From Gigaspora rosea (taxonomy: Eukaryota; Glomeromycota; Glomeromycetes; Diversisporales; Gigasporaceae), in NCBI GenBank assembly GCA_003550325.1, contig QKWP01002047.1:1-64000 (forward strand): 64,000 nt of DNA, read 5' to 3'. Both the position numbers and the translations under genes were made by a program. Positions within the stretch are counted from its first letter, which is position 1. Each line of letters starts with the position of its first letter. The notes under the pieces are model-generated. The model was not told the DNA's origin. It searched no databases and was given only the letters and a program-made list of their open reading frames with translations. Shown here piece after piece: positions 46,514 to 58,372 of the stretch.

Positions 46514-49500
46514 CATACGCGCATGATTTTTAGAGTTTGTGGTAATAAAAATTTTTTGAACTTATAATACTGCATATCACAATTATCTTTATTTACTTTT
46601 TTTCATTAAGGTACACTTCATTCGCGTAAACATATTGATCAAAATTTTTTAGGGCTTAGTCCAGTGTTATGATCGAAGGAAAGTTTATACAACTGACTGG
46701 TTAGCTTCGATTGTAAACAAAAAGGAGTATATATTTAGCATTTACTTAATGTTGTGATAATTAATTTGTTTAAGGTTTGGAAAAATGAGAACCGGAAACA
46801 CTTAATCAAGCAATCGAAAAAATCGTATGACATAATAATACACATGAATACACATGGGTTAAATGATTATAAATTAGATTTTGAAATTACAAACAAAAGT
46901 TTCTCTTTATTATTGTTTCTCTTTAATATATACACAATAAAATTAATACAATATATATATTATAAATGGCAGTAAGCCATAATTTGTCTTCTCGAAAGCT
47001 GAAACCCTTCAAACTCTTACTAATGGTTTTCATTTACTAATGGTTTTATATTAGGGTTAAATCCACCAAATCACCAAATGCCCTACCATATATTATATTA
47101 GACAATATTTTTTTCTCAAGTTTATCATTTTTTGCAAATACTTCTCATAATTACAGTATAACAAAGCCGTTGAGTTGGCGAAATTCCAAAATATATTGTA
47201 GATATTAGCATTATATTTTGTAATATATTTTTAATGGCTAAGAAAGGCCTCAAGAGAAATCATTTTTAGTTTTTCACTATAGAGTATTATTTCAGATTTC
47301 TTATTGAACTTTAAAATAAAAAAATATTTTGATTAATAAAAAGATAATTAATGATAAAAATATAATGATGTATATGACTAAAATCAAATTAACTTTTTCT
47401 TTATCATACCCGATTATAATCATTTGTTATTGTCACAAGATTTCAGCCCTTATTTTAAAACTTTATTATAATTAAATATGAGCAATAATAAATATATATA
47501 ATTGGCAATAAAATAAATGAAATAGATAATAGTACCTCATTCACTAATTTTCAACTATTGTAGACTATCGAAGAATCATATTCTAAAAAATTCCAGGCCT
47601 CTTGAAAGGATTTTACTAGGTTCCTTGTACATATAGTTTCTTCTATCAAAAGTCAAAAAAAAAAATCCAAATCATTTTTTTCTTTGAGATTTAAAATTCG
47701 TCGGTTTTCTTATAGCAACCTATTCTCCAAATCATATCTATTCTTGGTATAATTATTAAATTTTTTTTTTGAGAATTTGGACTTCACTATATAAAAAAAT
47801 ACATTGTTTGATGAAGATGCTAAAAATACCTGTCATGATGGCTGCTGTTGGACTAGAATATGGACTTTGATCTTTGCTCTCATTAACTATGAACATGAAG
47901 ATTCTTTGAGGTTACCAGAAAGCTGGACTGAACCAGTGTGGAGGGAGAAAAAAAGCCAAGAGAATATAGTATGATGTAAACCTTCTGGATATTTTTGATA
48001 TGTGTCCATAGCGGTTACCAATCACCACAATGAGCTTGAGACCTTCATCAACCCGTTAAACCATATTTGAATTCTTTTATTAAGTATTCTTATCCATTGT
48101 AACATATTCAAGTATATCCTCTTATATACTTCAGACCATGTGATTAGGTTTGCAAAATATAAAAATTATTAAAAATGCAAATATTAATACCTATAGTTTA
48201 AAACCATATTGATCTTACGTGCTTATTCCTCTTTCTGTAGATTAGTTAACAAAGCCATCCCAATTTTTCATTTAATAAAGAGCAATTTCTTGTTTCTTTA
48301 AGTTTTCTTTAATGGGTCGGCATAATATTTGTTTTTTACAAGGAATTTCTTTTGAATTTCATTTTCGATTTTTTTTTTTTTTTAGTCATTTTGTACTCTA
48401 TAATAAAATAAAGAATTAATTATTAGAAATAACTCAAATCAATAGTCCAATACAGTAAAAGTTAATCATCAAATTTTCTACCTACAAACTAACTTATAGA
48501 TTACTGTATTAAGTAAATAAAAAATAGTAGAAACATCCATATACTTGTACTGTTTCAGTTAAATTTTTTATTTTAATTAAAAATTTTCCTTTGTAATTTT
48601 TTAATTAGCAATTACTTACTAATCTTGAAAACCAATCCGACTATAAGCAAATTTTTGAGTTTCTACCATCTATTATTTTTATAGATTTCAACAACCTTTC
48701 TTGTGTAAAAGTTTTTAGCTTTTATGGGGATTTCTGACGCTTCAGAATTTTGTTGTTCTTTTAAACGAATAAATGTATTCTTTGTCTAAACCGTCATTAT
48801 TGAAGGTGCTAAATCAGATGAAAAGATTTCAAAATATCTATCGATCTACGTTTTTGATTAAAATATTGAAATATGAATATTATGAAGAAATCACCGAAAG
48901 CAAACTATGTGTTATGATTTTAATGGCACGTTGTGTTGACACGCAATTTAACCAATTATTTATATCACAAGATTGGTGTAACAAAAACAACTATTTCGTA
49001 GTTAATCAGATCTCGAGCGAGATGAAAAACCAAAATAAATTAAATAGAGCATATTAAATAATGCGCAATATTTAAAGTAATATAACTTTTTATTTTATAA
49101 TCATGTTTAATGCTTGTACCACGTAAATATTTAAAATTTGCAAAGAGTTTTTTTAATTAAAACATAAAAGGTTGATTTCGAAACGTTATCAATGATTTTG
49201 TAAAAAGTTTGATTTTTTTTTCTGAAATTTCACGTTGCATCAGATCTTGCAATTTAATTGGTCATGCAAAGTTTTGGCTTATTTAAAATATTTTTTGAAT
49301 ATAGTCTGTTTTGATTTCTAATAAAAAAGTTTTAACAAAAAATTTATTACTTTAAATATATCAAAAACGAAGTGTAGATTCATGTAAAAATTTGTTTTTA
49401 ATTTAAGCGTGAAGCTATCTAGTTTCATCGTTTATTCTACAATGATAAACTATTTAATCAACTATCTCAGTAGAACCAATCTGATATCAATAAAAGGTCT

Positions 49501-50139
49501 CTAGATTAAGTGTGATACTGTCGCAGTTTAATAAACTTTTGATAATGCGAGATGAGAAAGTAAGAGAGAATGAATAAGGTAGACATAGATATTAATTTTA
49601 TGATTGTGTGTGTGTTTTTTTATAGTTTATAACTAAAGGTTCTAAATTTGCATTTGGAGTAAACAGCCTATTGTAATGTTATTTATTGAACGTAGTATTT
49701 TTTTTGTTAAAGGTTTATTATATTTAATTGTATTTATTAAAGACCAACTTAAAAAGTCTGATGTAGTATAAAAGTCCATAATTGTTTTTTTTCTTTTTTG
49801 TGCTTTCATCGCAAGCTTATACTGTATTTTCTTTGTTGCACTAATAAATGTTGGCTTCCAAAAATTATTTCACTTCAAATTTTTTTCTATCTAAGAATTT
49901 GGACAGAAAATTGTTAACTTGTCCATTTATAAATTTCGAATTTTATAAGCCGGAATTTGTTAAAGTGAATGATAAATTTAATAAATTATTAAAGAACTAG
50001 ATAAATAACTACGTGTATATGAATGATTAACAATCATCCAGATGTGGTTCTAGGAAGAATCTATTATTGATACCGTCAAACCATTCCTTGGTGCACATCT
50101 TTAAGTGCAAGATTTAAAAGACTATGACATTGTGCAGGT
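46514..50139. other. intergenic DNA with one unsupported open frame
   Basis: AT-rich. An open frame of 94 codons at 48773-49057 (plus; MYSLSKPSLLKVLNQMKRFQ) has a mixed composition that is less repetitive than its surroundings, but no known motif, promoter or splice support. It could be a short orphan gene or chance. A GC-richer patch at 47880-48040 has no readable frame. TTAGGGTTAAA lies at about 47053. Confidence 0.3.
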
Positions 50140-50149
50140 GTACAAGATC

Positions 50150-50935
50150 TAATATAATGCGAACCTCGCCCTGGGAGATGAGATGGTTCTAATTCTAAGC
50201 GTAATGTGATATCGAATCACAAATAAAATTGTAACAAAATACATTTTTACGGTTATTGCACTAAAAAGCGTTTCTGATATACAATGCGTATAGGCACGTG
50301 GTCGAGTGGCACGTGCAATGGGCCGGGTTTGCACGTGCATGGTTCGAGTTGGCAGGTGAATCGGCGTACCGTGTTGATCCGTATACCCGTACGTAAATCG
50401 TACGTGCCTTTTGACTAAGCCATTTGGCACGGAGCTGATGGCACGTGAATGGACTGTGTAAGTAAACATAAATTTATGGTCCAAAATTTTATTAGAAGAG
50501 GGCCTGATAATAGTTGGAGTATGTATATATCTGGAAACTAAAGCAGCTGCAAATGTGTAAAATCTTGCAAGGAATCTTATTCCTTAAGATATCCAGAGAG
50601 GCTTACTTGCGAGTTTTTGAGATATTGCAATTTTTTTAAAAAAAAATCGGTTGTGATCCTTCGCTCTTATTGTACTCCGAGAAACGAGCCACGTTTCACT
50701 TTTAACACGTGCCATTCCGTGAAATGAATCACGTACAACGTGCATATGCGTGCCATTTGATGCGTGCCATTCCGTGTGACGTGATAGAACGTGCCACCCA
50801 TTACTGTAGTGTCCGTGTCATTTTTAACCGTGCCATTCCGTAAAACGTGCATATGCACTGCATATGCGTGCCACATGATCCGTACTATCCCGTGTATATA
50901 CACTGTTTTCCCGTGCCATACCCCACCCTTTCTTA
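50150..50935. repeat. CGTGCCATTCCG-motif repeat, copy 3
   Basis: Two motif-rich blocks (50280-50465 and 50680-50935) carry ACGTGCCATTCCG, GGCACGTG and TGCGTGCCA words at least fifteen times on both strands. The right edge CCCACCCTTTCTTATAGGG resembles the edges at 24473-24489 and 16398-16414. The left edge is unclear. Confidence 0.6.
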
Positions 50936-51045
50936 TAGGGTTGGTTTTAAGAAATTTTTATTAAAAGTAAAGTATAATTTACTTGGTTTTAAAAATTTTT
51001 TATTAAAAGTAAATATTCAAAACGATTTACAGATTTTGAGTTTTT
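50936..51045. repeat. two-copy tandem repeat, about 52 bp
   Basis: TTGGTTTTAAGAAATTTTTA followed by TTAAAAGTAAAGTATAATTT occurs twice, the second time as TTGGTTTTAAAAATTTTTTA and TTAAAAGTAAATATTC. No function seen. The stretch from here to the P450 gene holds no gene. Confidence 0.6.
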
Positions 51046-51539
51046 TATTTTTTTAGCCAATCAAATGTTTTGAGCGATAGCGAACTAATTTTATTATTGT
51101 TTTATTTTGAAATTGAAATTTAATATCCAATGGGTAACGGATCCAAGCTCTAAGTATATCTATTAATTTCGTTCTAAATTTTCTTTTTTCTTGGTCATTA
51201 TTTTCTCTGAGCGTATCGATTACTACTTCAATGTTTAATTATATTAATGGTATTTGATAAGTTAGTATTGTAATAATTATGTTGATATGTAATAGGCTTT
51301 ATTAAGAAGTGATTTATCCGGAAAATTTTTAGTTATAACGTTAATACAAATCAATCAAACTTAAACAAAAATAGCGCTAGAAAATGTAGCACTAAGTATG
51401 AACAATTACTTTATTAATGAATGTTAAAATGTTAAAATTGGCATATATTTATGTACGCATATATATAGCTAATACTATTGATTACTAAAAACTTTCGATA
51501 CATTTTATAATTTTAAAAAATAGGTCAAGTAAATTGCTT

Positions 51540-53480
51540 TTACTTATCCAACTTTGAAATCCATAAATCTATTCCAGGAATAGGCCTAGCCATACCTATA
51601 GGTTTTTCTTAAAAATAGACTCTTCAACAACACTGAATTTAAGATTTCTAATTAATACAATTAGAAGAGATTTAAATTTTAAACTTGCTACTCTCCATCC
51701 TATACAAAGTTTATAACCAGCACCAAAAGGTAAGAACTTATAATTCGTAACTTTTAATTCTGGATCAAGCCATCGAGAAGGAACAAATTCTTCAACATTT
51801 TCACCCCAAATTAATGGATCATGATGAATTGAATTAATAGAAATTTGTAATCTTGTTCCCTAACGATAATTAAGTCATACATTAATATAAATTGTTTTAT
51901 ATAATAGAATAAATACATTAGATATTTTCAAAAAATTGCAAGTACCTTTGGAACAATATAATCGTTAAGTACTTCATCTTTCGTAGTTATACGATGTATT
52001 ACTTGTGCTTTTAAGTTAAAAAAAAAAATCGATTAGTTTTGAAGTATTTTTAAGTATAATACGATATTTAATATATTTACTAGGTGGAATGATCCTAAGA
52101 GTTTCTTTGAAAATACATTCTAAATATTTTAGTTGATCGATTTCATCCAAAGTAGGTTGATGATTCTGATCAGGAAAAGCCTTAATTATTTCATCACGAA
52201 GTTGATCTTGATAATTATGATTTTTTGCGAGAAAATATAATGCCCAAGATAATGCTATACTTGTAGTTTCATGACCAGCAAGGAGAAGTGTTTTAATCTA
52301 AAATTTAATAATTTCTCAGCATTAATATAAATTTAGAATATAAATTTTAAAATTATTAGATTGTATAGATTTCATAATTATAGTATTTTACCTGACTAAC
52401 CAATTCATCATGTGTTAATTTTTCATTATTAGGTGTAACTTCATTAACTTCTACCAATAATGATAATAAATCTTTTCCTTTAATAGAATTTTTTTGGTGT
52501 TCAATAACTAAATTTTCTGAAATTTTACTAACAACTTTGAGTGCATTATTGTAACGAATGTTATAATCAAATGGAAGTTTTCTAACAAAAGGAAAGAAAT
52601 CGATAAGTACACTAAATAATGGAAATCGATTATAACTGCTCATTATCTCATATGCTTTTGCTAATTCTGATTTGACTTTAAGAGAATTAAATTCATAATT
52701 GAATCCTATTTTTTTTTTATATTAAAAAAGATTTGAACATTTAATAAGATAGTAAATATGATTAGAATTTAATCATAAAATTAATAATAATAATACAATT
52801 AACAAAATGAATAATAAAATTAATTAATAAAAAAAAAAACTTAATACATTCGTACCAACCAAGCCAATAATATCTAAAGTCACTTGAGAAATTAATGAAG
52901 TAATCGTAATTCTTTCCTCTTTTTTATCACCAATTAATTTTATCCAATGATCTTTTAATTGATGACCACCTTTAATAAATGTTGGAATCATTTCTTTAAC
53001 ATTGGCAAAAGTAAATAAAGGATTCATCAACTTTCTTTGTCGTTTATGATTATTTCCTTGAGCACAAACTATTCCACTTCCAAAAAGATCAAAAGCTATA
53101 GCTCTAAGATTTGCAACACCTTGAAAGTCATATGAAGTTAGAATTTTTTGGACAAGTTGAGGATCGGTAATTATAAGATGAGGTTCATTAAGCATCAGAT
53201 TTAATCGGAAAATGCCACCATATTGTTTAGCTAATCGAATTAAGTTTTTATCGAACTAAGAATTTATAAAAAAAAAAAAAAGAGAATATACTTTTGTAAA
53301 AGATAAAAATTATTATAAATTTACCTTATCATTTAATAAAGAATAATGACTAAGGATAAAACTATTAGTAGGTGGACCGGGAATTTTGCATAATGGAGAA
53401 AAGTATAAAGGATAGAGATAATATTTATAAAAAAGATAACAAATTAATAAAAAAATTGTGATAATTCCCAAGAAATTCAT
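51540..53480 (-). CDS. cytochrome P450, six exons
   Basis: Exons on the minus strand: 53480-53325, 53255-52856, 52705-52392, 52297-52081, 52007-51946 and 51859 to the stop at 51596-51598, all with GT-AG introns of about 70-150 bases. The product is about 470 residues. It begins with a membrane anchor (MNFLGIITIFLLICYLFYKY) and a proline hinge (KIPGPP). The I-helix has LLLAGHETTSIALSW, the K-helix KETLRIIPP, the PERF region FVPSRW, and the haem loop FLPFGAGYKLCIGW. In that loop the usual arginine is lysine. P450s mono-oxygenate lipids or secondary compounds at the ER with a reductase partner; the substrate cannot be told. The frame ends 20 residues early because one A seems missing in the A run at about 51609-51613; with it, the frame would continue to 51540. 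The core is complete, so it may work. Confidence 0.9.
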
Positions 53481-54603
53481 TTTGAAAAGTTCATAATTTA
53501 GAGTGTGATATTTTAGTGTTAATAAACGAAGACATGAACGAAACTTTTAAATTTACATAAATCTCTTTCATCAATCCTATGTGTATTTTTTTTATATTAT
53601 GTTACCAAATAATAAATAATTACTGTAAGTACATTCACAAAATGAATATTTGTTTAGTAACACTTATGTTAATATAACGTTACTATCTATTTGGGTGAAT
53701 GGTAAATTTACTGCAGTACTAGTAGTACACGAAAATTTAAAATTTATGGTACCAATAATTAATTATATATGTTACATATACTACCCACGTGACTATATCG
53801 CAAAACCAACCATTGTATCAAGAAGGTTACCATTATTATTTTAATAATTTTAAGGAAAAAGTCGATAGGAAGAATAAATTCAATCTTAAATATATGTTGC
53901 TTTGAATTGTAATATAATATAATATAATATTACGAATTATTTTTTTAATATATTTATAATTAAAATAAATTTGTGTGACTATAAAGGAGGTAATATAGAA
54001 AGGTTTGACTTTATTCACCTGTACTCAGATCGATATCACCCGATTTATCGCGGGTAATCAAAGATCCAGATTGTAAAGTTGTTACATCAGCAACCTGGTA
54101 GATGATTTGTTATTAATTTTATTCGTGTTAAATTGACAAAGTAGTATGAAAAAAATATTTAAAGTTATCATCATATCGGGTATTTACTGACTGGTTTGGA
54201 TAGGAAAATTGATCGATTCATGCTTAAAAAAATTATTGTTAAATGATAGTTTAATGAGCGACATATCTCTATTTAAAAAAAAAGTAATCAGTTAAATGAT
54301 TGTTAGGGTATGTTGTGGGACGGACTGATCATTTGCCTATAACTAGCCAGTAATTTTTTTCCTGTACTCATGGAGCATTTGACAAACTCGTTTTGCACAA
54401 AAAAAATATTGAAACATTTAATAACTGATTTGTGCATCTATATAACGTGTATCCCACCAGTTTTAAGAGTTAGATAATGACTTATATCCGATATCTAAGC
54501 ATAGCATATGCTGTAATATATATGTAATATATATGCAATAATATACTTTATACAATGTATTCTACACCGAGTATCCTAGGTGCAGAATGAGTTAGAGATA
54601 TAC
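53481..54603. other. upstream flank of the P450 gene and intergenic DNA
   Basis: No gene. A (TAATA)n tract lies at about 53910-53930. At about 53970-54020 the word GTGACTATAAAGGAGG then AAAGGTTTGACT resembles the pogo-like end near 7820, possibly another degraded copy. Confidence 0.4.
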
Positions 54604-54611
54604 CCTAGTAC

Positions 54612-54852
54612 CAGGGTTGGCAATGGATGTACTCCATTGAAAAAATTGCAAACCAATGGAGTCAATGGAACCAATGGAACCAATGGAGCCAATGGAGCCA
54701 ATGGAATTAGTTATTAGTTATTAAAAAATACTATATTATATAAGCTAGTTGACCTCCATTGGCTCCATTCGCAAATTATTTTCAATGGAGCAATGGAATG
54801 ATGCCAATGGAGTTGTTCTCCATTCACCCAATGAATAAATGTGCCAACCCTG
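54612..54852. mobile_element. hAT-like MITE, 241 bp
   Basis: The ends are CAGGGTTGGCAATGG and ATGTGCCAACCCTG. An exact 8-bp duplication, CCTAGTAC, flanks it (54604-54611 and 54853-54860). The interior is an array of CCAATGGAG/CTCCATTGG words: seven or more in tandem on the left, and complementary ones on the right. Confidence 0.9.
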
Positions 54853-54860
54853 CCTAGTAC

Positions 54861-55645
54861 ATAAGTCAGACTTCATAGTTGTTAATAAAGTTAAGTGACA
54901 CAGATTAAGAGTATTTTCAAGATCTTATTCAATGAAAGGAAAACTAAGTCTTATTACGCCAGGAATCGAATGAGCAAATAAAATAAATTATTATTTCGAT
55001 AAATAAATGATGGAAGTGTTGGATATCTTTTTCTTCAAAATGTCACCATCAATTCGAAGATAGATGAATTAGTAAAGTTGCATTGGCTTGACATTAAAAT
55101 ATGGAACTTGTCCATTATGACTATTAGACGTTTAACACAGAAAGTAATATAAATTTATTTGACCTTTTTTTTGGATTAATTTAGAGAGCTACATCATTCT
55201 ACTAATTATATTTTCAAAATATAAAAGTAAACTACTAACGTCAACACTCACACTAAAAATCATTTCGTAGAATGTAGTTTTAATTTTAGTCAAATCAGAA
55301 TAATTATAAAAAAATTGGTATTATTTCAATGATTTATTCATTGAAATAGTAACTTTATTGTTCATTCGATTTTCTATAAATTAAAATTTTGCCTCAAATC
55401 CATTGTACAAGGTTCTTGAGAGAATAAAGATTATATTGGTTAGAAAAGGTGATGAATCGTATGAAGATCTTAATTACGTCTTCGAAAACATTACCTAGGT
55501 TGGACCCGATAAATCTGATTGACATGACCCGGGCACTCATTGGGATGGGCCGACACTAACGCACTAGCTGATCAGATGGGTTACACAGGGCTCAAGGCTC
55601 TAGCCGATCAGGTGGTGTTACACAAGGCCCACCAAACGTAATTTC
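54861..55645. other. intergenic DNA
   Basis: No gene is supported. At 55490-55640 a GC-richer patch has two degenerate units of about 45 bases (CTAGCTGATCAGATGGGTTA / CTAGCCGATCAGGTGGTGTT, each followed by CACA(G)GGC). Confidence 0.4.
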
Positions 55646-55653
55646 ATGCAGAC

Positions 55654-56023
55654 CAGGGACACGGAAATATTATTTTTGATTCTAAGCAAAAATTTCGATA
55701 AATTTCGATTGATTTATGCAAAATTTCGATAAATTTCGATCGATTTGTGCAAAAATTTCGATAAATTTCGAAATCAACATAAAAAAATTTTTTTAATGTT
55801 GTTCTCGTCCAATAATATTATTACTGTATTATCATGTGATCTTTGGTATTTCCTTTTTTTTGGCCAATAATATTATCTTCATGTGATTTTTTATGATTTT
55901 GCCAAAAATTTCGATAAATTTTAAATTTTGATCAAATTTGGCCAAATTTCAAAAAATTTCGATTTGGGCAAAAATTTCAATTTCCTTCGAAAAATTGCTT
56001 TCGAAAAATTTCCGTGTCCCTGA
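55654..56023. mobile_element. hAT-like MITE, 370 bp
   Basis: The ends CAGGGACACGGAAAT and ATTTCCGTGTCCCTGA are inverted repeats. The flanks ATGCAGAC (55646-55653) and TTGCAGAC (56024-56031) match at 7 of 8. The interior repeats AAATTTCGATAAATTTCGAT many times on the left and its complement-like forms on the right. Confidence 0.8.
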
Positions 56024-56031
56024 TTGCAGAC

Positions 56032-57061
56032 ACACCTGCCGATCACGTGATATGACACCATGCATTGATTGAAAACCAATAACCTGCCACAGACTCTCTC
56101 TCTCTCCACTCACGAGCAAATCAACCGTCAGAAAAAATTCACATATACACACATAAAAAAATACACACATACAAAAATAACAAGTTCCACAATGACACAG
56201 GAGAATAAAGGAAAAGCGCCAGTAAAAATGAATGAAGAAACAGCCCCACCGCGGCAGCTGCATGCCAGATATCGTCACAAATCAATCTGTCCAAAATTGA
56301 TACTATTTTAACAGCCGGCTTGCTTCGACAGGCCTATATTGTTTATCATACCATAAATCACATGACCCTATCTTTTGTTGGCCGTCCTGTAGATCTCGTT
56401 CAATTAACCAATCGGCTTGGACTTTTAAAGAGGCCTGTAAGCTCTGCCCTCTACCTATCATTGTGTTTCCACTTCTTGAATGTTGTTAGGGTGGTGAACA
56501 GTATGCGGCATACTTGCCGGAAAATAAGATTATAAGCAATCGATCGATTAACGTCTTGCGCACGTGATGCACGTGATCGATCGGAATTATGAGATCAAAG
56601 AATTGATCAATTATGGACGTAATAAATGCCGGGTAAGTTACGGTAACAATTATCGGTAATGCGGAGAAGTATACCGGCGTGGGTAATCGATGCGCATAAA
56701 CTATGAAGTAATTATGAGGTAATTAATAAGGGACAATGGATCGTATGATCCATATTTGATGCAAGTAAAATGAGTCAAATTTGACATATATAAGGAAACG
56801 ATTAGAATCGTTATAGGGTCGTTAATTAATTATTAGTTTAATATATAAAAATCCCTTTTGTAATAAATCCCTTATATTAATAAACAAATAAAGTTAATAG
56901 AGAAAACACTTGCCTTATATAAGTTTGGTTCGATAAGTGCCTAATTAATTATTAGTGCCTCTACCATCCGGGTTAGGTTTTTCTTTGACGAAAGTCATTA
57001 ATTAACTCACGACAATGTGGAAACACCGAAGTAAAAAAAACTAAGAACCAAAAGCGACGAC
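56032..57061. other. possible gag trace and LTR-like region
   Basis: From 56190 a short frame MTQENKGKAPVKMNEETAPP and a second frame to 56535 have a GC content above the surroundings and may be remnants of a retrotransposon. From about 56484 (TGTTAGGG) to about 56968 the DNA has an LTR-like look: a TATATAAGG box at about 56787 and AATAAA words near 56860-56890. No target duplication could be matched, so neither is called as an element. Confidence 0.3.
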
Positions 57062-57635
57062 GAAGAAGGATTGAAAACCGAAAACGACGACGAAGAAAGA
57101 TTGAAAACCGAAAACGAAAACGACGACGAAGAAAGATTGAAAAATGAAGGATCACAACATCTTTTATTAGATTTGTCCTACGAATTTAAGTATATCCCAT
57201 TAGAAAACGAAGCGTCAAGAAGCCAACTGCTAAGCTCCTTTCTATTAGCAATTGCCGATTATTTCAAGGGTAAGCTATTCATATGCCCCTGAAAAATATA
57301 ACTGGAAAAAAAGTAGACATGGATGGGCCTGTGGACTTCGCAAGGTGGTCGGGATAGTGGAAGTCAAGGCAAAAGACCTCAGGCAGGGGATTGCACAAAA
57401 TACCGTACAATGTGAGCCAGTAACAACCAAAAGCAAAAAAAATATTTTGGGGATTGTTACTGACTCAGAAAAATGGTATTTTTTAAAAAGCGAGTTAGAC
57501 GATGGTGGACAACCAATTTTCAGGCTGTTCAAACCTTTAGTAGTTGTCTACGGTGACAACGATATGGAAAGCCGGGCGAAAAAGATTGTAGGGACATTTA
57601 TCTGGCTGTTAAATGATTTTAAAAGCTTCGAATAA
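57062..57635 (+). pseudogene. PD-(D/E)XK nuclease-fold protein, decayed
   Basis: A charged repeat region (KTENDDEERL, repeated) leads to SQHLLLDLSYEFKYIPLENE and LLSSFLLAIADYFKG. A good donor (AAGG|GTAAGC, about 57267) may start a short intron. Next, one frame reads DGPVDFA at about 57320 and another reads RKVVGIVEVKAKDLRQGIAQ from about 57338, then IVTDSEKWYFLKSELDDGGQ, FRLFKPLVVVYGDNDM and a stop at 57635. The aspartate of GPVDFA and the E-x-K of VEVK fit the catalytic D...ExK of the fold. Such proteins are multi-copy in these fungi, some linked to transposons or Crinkler-like effectors (family knowledge, from memory). No ATG is found, and one frame change near 57340 separates the two catalytic parts. 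Confidence 0.5.
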
Positions 57636-57924
57636 AATAAAATAATAAATATGCATAGATTTTTTATGGATGGGCCTGTGGATTCGCACTAGTTTATTAT
57701 AAATACATAATAAACTAATTCAATGCGGATAAATTAAATTATTTAAATTAAATATGTACTAATGCTAATAAAAAAGTTGTTTTAAAAATTTATTCTAAAG
57801 ATAACATAGTTCTTTAAATGATTTCTTAATAGAATTTTTTGAGGCGGTGCAAGATTTGAATGTTATAAATTTTCTAATCACTCATAGCTACGTACATTTA
57901 TTGAAATTCTAGATGCACTGCCAT

Positions 57925-58364
57925 TAGGGTTCCAAACCGGATTGAAAATCTCCAACGTGACCCGTCGGGTGAAAACCGATTAGAACCGGTTATCCGAAAC
58001 TAAAACCGATTATCCGATTAAAACGGGTCACCCGATTGTAATCAGGTAATGCTAATCGGGTGACCCGGATACCCAATTACCTATATATTACGGCGCATTT
58101 GTAAAAATAATTTTGTCCCCAAAACTTAAATTTGAGGACAAAAAATTAGTTAAATTTGACAAGCGCGCCGTAATGAGAAATATCGTTGCAGGTCGACATA
58201 ATAAAAGAAATCGGATTACCCGTTTTTCAACGGGTGACCCGTTTGTGTTATATTAATCCGGTTGGCATATTTAAACCGGTTTGTCAAAATTGCGATCCGG
58301 TTGACGTTTTTTTCGGTTCGGTTGATCGGTTGGACGGTTAACCGGATTGGATTTTGGAACCCTA
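57925..58364. mobile_element. hAT-like non-autonomous element, 440 bp
   Basis: The ends TAGGGTTCCAAAACC-like (left TAGGGTTCCAAACCGGATTG) and right GATTGGATTTTGGAACCCTA are flanked by an exact 8-bp duplication, ACTGCCAT (57917-57924 and 58365-58372). Both halves repeat AACCGG, ACCGATTA and GGGTGACCCG words. A small palindrome (ATTACGGCGC...GCGCCGTAAT, about 58088-58174) sits in the centre and may be a nested element. Confidence 0.9.
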
Positions 58365-58372
58365 ACTGCCAT

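Noticed and set aside
48773..49057. A confident short gene
   Set aside because: The composition is plausible, but no motif, splice site or homology is visible; kept only as a note.
50149..50903. Two minus-strand frames of 78-111 codons
   Set aside because: Both are generated by the ACGTGCCATTCCG repeats and change with each unit.
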